Virus record (IMG/VR): IMGVR_UViG_3300044621_000501
Span: 1-33,043 of that record
DNA: 33,043 nucleotides
Direction: 5' to 3' (one strand)
From: a virus
A program made the translations under genes and the position numbers. This document shows, one piece after another, positions 30,282-33,043 of this stretch (positions are counted from its first letter, which is position 1; each line of letters opens with the position of its first letter). The notes below the pieces were generated by a model. The model saw only the letters and a program-made list of their open reading frames with translations, was not told the origin of the DNA and did no database searches.

Positions 30282-30400
30282 CCCTAACATTTGGTCTGAT
30301 GTATTTATTCAGTCAGTCAAAGTACTTAGCAATTAGATTGCTAAGCATCGCATCATTTTTCACCTTAATGTATTTAACACTATGTATGCTAAAATTTTAA
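30269..30400 (+). CDS. Small membrane protein (43 residues)
   Basis: The peptide begins MLKLALTFGLMYLFSQSKYL and is hydrophobic in two stretches joined by a short basic turn. It overlaps the genes on both sides. Function unknown. Confidence 0.5.
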   Translation: MLKLALTFGLMYLFSQSKYLAIRLLSIASFFTLMYLTLCMLKF

Positions 30401-30846
30401 TTGCGTCGATGGTCGGGATGGCCATCGTTACGCGCATCAAGAACGAGTACGTAAGGGCTTCCTTTGGGATCCCTATCGTTGCATTTATTATGTTCATGCT
30501 GTTGTCCATGTCGGTCAGCGCCCAATGGAAGCCAGACCGACCAGACTATGAGGTCTTGAGTGACGGCAACTTCTACACCACTGCCCACGACATGCAGACA
30601 GCTCTGTCAATTGCTCTCAACACCCTTGAGTACAACGGTGCTAAGATGCATAGCTTAAATGTCAACCGCAAGGACATCGACACACCACTGTTCAATTACT
30701 TCCACCGGTCAGGCGATGCTGACCGAGTATACATCGTCTACATAGCCAGAACAAAGACCGGATATGTGATTTGGTTCAGGTATATAATTGACGTAACAAC
30801 TGAATTTGAGGAGGAATATGCCATCCTTGAGTATAAAAAAAGTTGA
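30382..30846 (+). CDS. Membrane-anchored or secreted early protein
   Basis: This 154-residue protein has hydrophobic stretches at about residues 4-16 and 28-46. The second ends SMSVSAQW, which could be a membrane span or a signal cleavage site. The rest is soluble alpha/beta (AHDMQTALSIALNTLEYNG). It overlaps the previous gene by 19 bp. It could act at the envelope, for example in exclusion of other phages, but there is no motif to prove that. Confidence 0.57.
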   Translation: MYAKILIASMVGMAIVTRIKNEYVRASFGIPIVAFIMFMLLSMSVSAQWKPDRPDYEVLSDGNFYTTAHDMQTALSIALNTLEYNGAKMHSLNVNRKDIDTPLFNYFHRSGDADRVYIVYIARTKTGYVIWFRYIIDVTTEFEEEYAILEYKKS

Positions 30847-30885
30847 CAATTTATTTGCAAGAAAGAAAGAAATATATTAATTTTG
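30841..30885 (+). promoter_or_regulatory. Second early promoter (recombination module)
   Basis: TTTG (30854-30857), a 20-bp spacer and TAATTTTG (30878-30885) make a good Bacteroidota promoter 16 nt before ATG 30902. AGTTGACAAT (30841-30850) is identical to 25367-25376 at the main early promoter. Confidence 0.72.
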
Positions 30886-30901
30886 TTAAAATTTAATTTA
30901 C

Positions 30902-31381
30902 ATGTCACACTGGAGAAATTTAATGAAGGACAATAAGTACCTAGGGAGTTGGGACTTAGAGGTCAACGGCAAGTATGAGCCGAGAGTAGTAACAATCGAG
31001 AAGGTCTTTCAGGACGTAATGGTCGGAGAGATGGGTAAAGAAGACAAGGTGTTCATCAAGCTCAAAGAATTTCAGAAGAGCATGGTGGCCAACCGGACGA
31101 ACTTCAAGAGACTCGAGACGTTCTTCCAATCGTTTGACTTTAACGACTACGTTGGCAAAGAGATTGTCCTTGGTGTTGAGAAGGTCAAGAGTCCACAAGG
31201 AATGACTGATGCGCTGCGTTTCAGCACACGTCCGTTACCTAAGAAGGAGAAGCCAAGCATCACACCTGAGCGATTTGCTAAGGCATTGCAGGCCATTGCT
31301 GATGGCAAAACCACGGCTGAGAAGTTAATTAGTGATTTCAATCTAACACCAGAGCAACATGCTGAAGTTACGGGCAAGTAA
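30902..31381 (+). CDS. OB-like DNA metabolism protein of unknown function
   Basis: This 159-residue protein begins MSHWRNLMKDNKYLGSWDLE. The segment MVANRTNFKRLETFF, then DYVGKEIVLGVEKVKSPQGM and DALRFSTR, matches a common phage pattern in which a small beta-barrel domain precedes recombination genes. The C-terminal 50 residues are helical. It has its own promoter and overlaps the exonuclease start by 23 bp. It may bind single-stranded DNA or act with the exonuclease; neither is proven. Confidence 0.65.
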   Translation: MSHWRNLMKDNKYLGSWDLEVNGKYEPRVVTIEKVFQDVMVGEMGKEDKVFIKLKEFQKSMVANRTNFKRLETFFQSFDFNDYVGKEIVLGVEKVKSPQGMTDALRFSTRPLPKKEKPSITPERFAKALQAIADGKTTAEKLISDFNLTPEQHAEVTGK

Positions 31382-32144
31382 GTGCGCACCGCTATTCAAC
31401 AGCGGCACACCAGGGCTTACGCCTAATCAACAAGCAACTCTTGATGGTCTACTATCCAAGATTAAATTGACTGAATTACAGGCAGCCAAGCGAGACGAGT
31501 TGGTTACAAAACGTGACCAACAGCCTGAGCTAAGTCAAGGTGCCAAGACATTGATCGAGGAGATCATTGACGAGAAGGTATACCAGTACAAAGATCATTT
31601 CTGGAGCAAGGAGACTGACAAGGGTACAGCTGTTGAGGACGAGGCAATTGAGCTGTATAACCGCATCTTCTTCACGTCATACAGCAAGACTGTTGACGGT
31701 GACAAATATGCATACTTAGATACACCGCTCATGCATGGCCACCCTGACATTGTTGATGCTGACAGGCTAAAGGTGCTTGACATAAAGTCATCATACACCA
31801 AGAAGACGTTCCCAAAGACTGAGGAGAAGGCTGCTAAGAAGGTCAAAGAGTCAGGGTATGACTGGCAGGTGAAGGCATACTTATGGATGCTACGTCAGAC
31901 GACCGGCCTTGATTGGCGTGATGGCGAGGTGGCATACATGCTATGCAACACACCTGAGGAGTTGTTAGGTGAATGGGACGAGCCAAGCTTGCACTACATG
32001 GATGACATTGACGACAACATGCGTGCGACGATTGTGAGAGTGACTCTCACAGACGACGACATCTCAACGATCGAGCGTTGGTTGAAGGTAGCTAATGATT
32101 ATGCTGAGAAATATATTGGCGTATTAAAAACCAAGAACCTATGA
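31359..32144 (+). CDS. YqaJ/lambda-exonuclease-type PD-(D/E)XK nuclease
   Basis: This 261-residue protein is predicted to be a 5'-3' exonuclease that exposes single strands for recombination. The N-terminus has the LRASK motif usual before the YqaJ core. Active-site residues are E93 in GTAVEDEA, D130 in MHGHPDI and D141-I-K143 in VLDIKSS, with Q170 in DWQVKAYLWM. The size fits the family. It lies between an OB-like gene and an SSB-like gene, so together they form a recombination and repair module. It overlaps the genes on both sides. Confidence 0.88.
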   Translation: MLKLRASKCAPLFNSGTPGLTPNQQATLDGLLSKIKLTELQAAKRDELVTKRDQQPELSQGAKTLIEEIIDEKVYQYKDHFWSKETDKGTAVEDEAIELYNRIFFTSYSKTVDGDKYAYLDTPLMHGHPDIVDADRLKVLDIKSSYTKKTFPKTEEKAAKKVKESGYDWQVKAYLWMLRQTTGLDWRDGEVAYMLCNTPEELLGEWDEPSLHYMDDIDDNMRATIVRVTLTDDDISTIERWLKVANDYAEKYIGVLKTKNL

Positions 32145-32401
32145 GAGTCCGGTTGTTAACAGATGGAGGCTATGGCTTACGTCATGATGAGGTCGGTAAG
32201 ATCTATGAGGCCAAGCGACATAACTACGGTTACCTAGTTAATGTAGGTACTGATGAGTTATACTTCTATGCAGATGAGGTTGAGGTAATCCAGGACCATG
32301 TCTATTTTTTAGAGGCGGTAGAAGACAATGCTGAAAACTATGTCTTAGGTATTGCAGTGGCAATAATATGTATTGTCACAATTATTTTAGTAATCTTTTA
32401 A
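32141..32401 (+). CDS. Small protein with C-terminal membrane span
   Basis: This 86-residue protein begins MRVRLLTDGGYGLRHDEVGK, an SH3-like beta region to about residue 50. It ends in one strong span (VLGIAVAIICIVTIILVIF). It overlaps the exonuclease by 4 bp (ATGA). The span could tie a DNA-module protein to the membrane; function unknown. Confidence 0.58.
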   Translation: MRVRLLTDGGYGLRHDEVGKIYEAKRHNYGYLVNVGTDELYFYADEVEVIQDHVYFLEAVEDNAENYVLGIAVAIICIVTIILVIF

Positions 32402-32410
32402 TTAATATAT

Positions 32411-32758
32411 ATGTTTAAATTCAAAGGGATTGCCTACAAGGTGGGCAATGTGGAGACCATCTCCGACAAATTTCGTAAGCGTGAGCTAGTATTAACCGAT
32501 GGTGCTGACCAGTACCCACAGTACATTCCATTCACATTTGTTAACGACAAGTGTGACTTATTGGAGAGCATTGCTGAGGGCCAAGAGGTCGAGGTATCGT
32601 TCAGTTTGAAGGGTCGTGAGTGGACTAGTCCACAGGGTCAGGTGAAGTTCTTCTCAACCATTGAGGGCTTTGCTGTTGCTGCTGAGAAACCGGCATTCGT
32701 TCCAGCGCCTAGCACTCCAGGATCAGGTCACACTGACGACTCGGATCTCCCATTTTAA
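32411..32758 (+). CDS. DUF3127-type single-strand DNA-binding protein
   Basis: This 115-residue protein begins MFKFKGIAYKVGNVETISDK, followed by KRELVLTDGADQYPQYIPFT and VEVSFSLKGREWTSPQGQVK. These match DUF3127, an OB-fold family related to SSB in Bacteroidota and their phages. A flexible Pro-rich linker leads to the acidic end DDSDLPF, the kind of tail by which SSB proteins recruit partners. It is the last gene of the recombination module and is followed by a terminator. Confidence 0.85.
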   Translation: MFKFKGIAYKVGNVETISDKFRKRELVLTDGADQYPQYIPFTFVNDKCDLLESIAEGQEVEVSFSLKGREWTSPQGQVKFFSTIEGFAVAAEKPAFVPAPSTPGSGHTDDSDLPF

Positions 32759-32798
32759 GTTCATAGCACCTGCTAGGACAGGTTTGTTGTTTTGGTTT

Positions 32799-32826
32799 AA
32801 TGGGTGTATCCTAGTGCACCCATTTT
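32799..32826 (+). terminator. Rho-independent terminator after the SSB-like gene
   Basis: AATGGGTG (32799-32806) pairs with CACCCATT (32817-32824) over 8 bp with a 10-nt loop, followed by T-rich sequence. A second hairpin (ACCTG/CAGGT, near 32768-32783) with a T-rich tail lies just before it. Confidence 0.7.
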
Positions 32827-32840
32827 AATCTAATTTAATT

Positions 32841-33043
32841 ATGTACACATCCACATCAACGGCCGACCGGTCGCTAAGTGACTCTATTGTTGAGTCAGTA
32901 ATCAATAAGTATAAGCAGAGGTCTAAGCTAGGGATTGAGAAGTATGGCGTCACGATGGACCGAAAGGACTTGTCTGACGTTGACTGGCTCACGCATGCTC
33001 AGGAGGAAGCTCTTGATCTTAGCCTATATCTTGAAAAGATGAT
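32841..33043 (+). CDS. MazG/DUF550-like helical protein (3' end outside the window)
   Basis: This is an open frame from ATG 32841 to the right edge (67 complete codons visible). It begins MYTSTSTADRSLSDSIVESV and has EKYGVTMDRKDLSDVDWLTH, then AQEEALDLSLYLEKM. The pattern of a YG-x-x helix, a DWLxHAQEE-like helix and LYLE fits the small MazG-like nucleotide pyrophosphohydrolase relatives in phages. Catalytic residues cannot be judged because the gene is cut. Confidence 0.62.
   Translation, partial: MYTSTSTADRSLSDSIVESVINKYKQRSKLGIEKYGVTMDRKDLSDVDWLTHAQEEALDLSLYLEKM

Overview
The window is part of a tailed double-stranded DNA phage genome whose host is probably a member of the Bacteroidota. 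The host inference rests on intergenic -7 boxes of the form TAnnTTTG, which is the Bacteroidota promoter type. It also rests on AT-rich translation starts without clear Shine-Dalgarno sequences. Both ends cut through genes, so the phage is longer than this window. The gene order large terminase, portal, scaffold, major capsid protein, with head-tail connector candidates after it, suits a podovirus-like or crAss-like head module. That assignment comes from protein features only; no database was searched.

The left arm (1 to about 24.8 kb) is read leftward and holds late functions. In transcription order it has several basic or low-complexity phage proteins (24.8-23.5 kb), then a phage groEL-groES pair (23.4-21.6 kb). 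Next come small conserved phage proteins (21.1-19.5 kb) and a block of tail-fibre and adhesin genes (19.5-14.7 kb). A lysis cassette follows (spanin-like, holin-like, M15 peptidase; 14.6-13.2 kb), then small proteins including a tandem GroES-like protein (13.2-11.7 kb). The arm ends with the packaging and head genes: terminase large subunit carrying an intein, portal, scaffold, major capsid protein and connector candidates. Many starts overlap the preceding stop as TAATG or ATGA, which indicates long, translationally coupled operons. One gene at 21.1 kb runs the opposite way and encodes a possible winged-helix regulator.

Between the arms (24.84-25.93 kb) lies about 1.1 kb without convincing genes. 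It holds GC-rich palindromes and TCGG-rich repeats, then a very good rightward Bacteroidota promoter. After the promoter comes about 500 nt rich in long perfect complementary segments that look like a large structured RNA or leader.

The right arm (25.9 kb to the end) is read rightward and looks early. It starts with about a dozen tiny, overlapping genes of unknown function. A replication-origin-like element follows at 27.7-28.05 kb: two arrays of ATGACGAAA iterons in inverted orientation, phased mostly at about 21 bp, flanking a nearly pure A/T core. Beyond it are an HNH-like protein that has lost its catalytic motif, a RadC/JAB protein, a DNA-binding candidate and small membrane proteins. 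A separately promoted recombination and replication module comes next: an OB-like protein, a YqaJ-type exonuclease and an SSB-like protein. The window ends in a partial helical, MazG-like gene.

The points most worth following up are the iteron origin, the structured early leader, the set of three chaperonin-related genes, the terminase intein, and the apparent difference between late promoters (a -7 box only) and early promoters (-33 plus -7).
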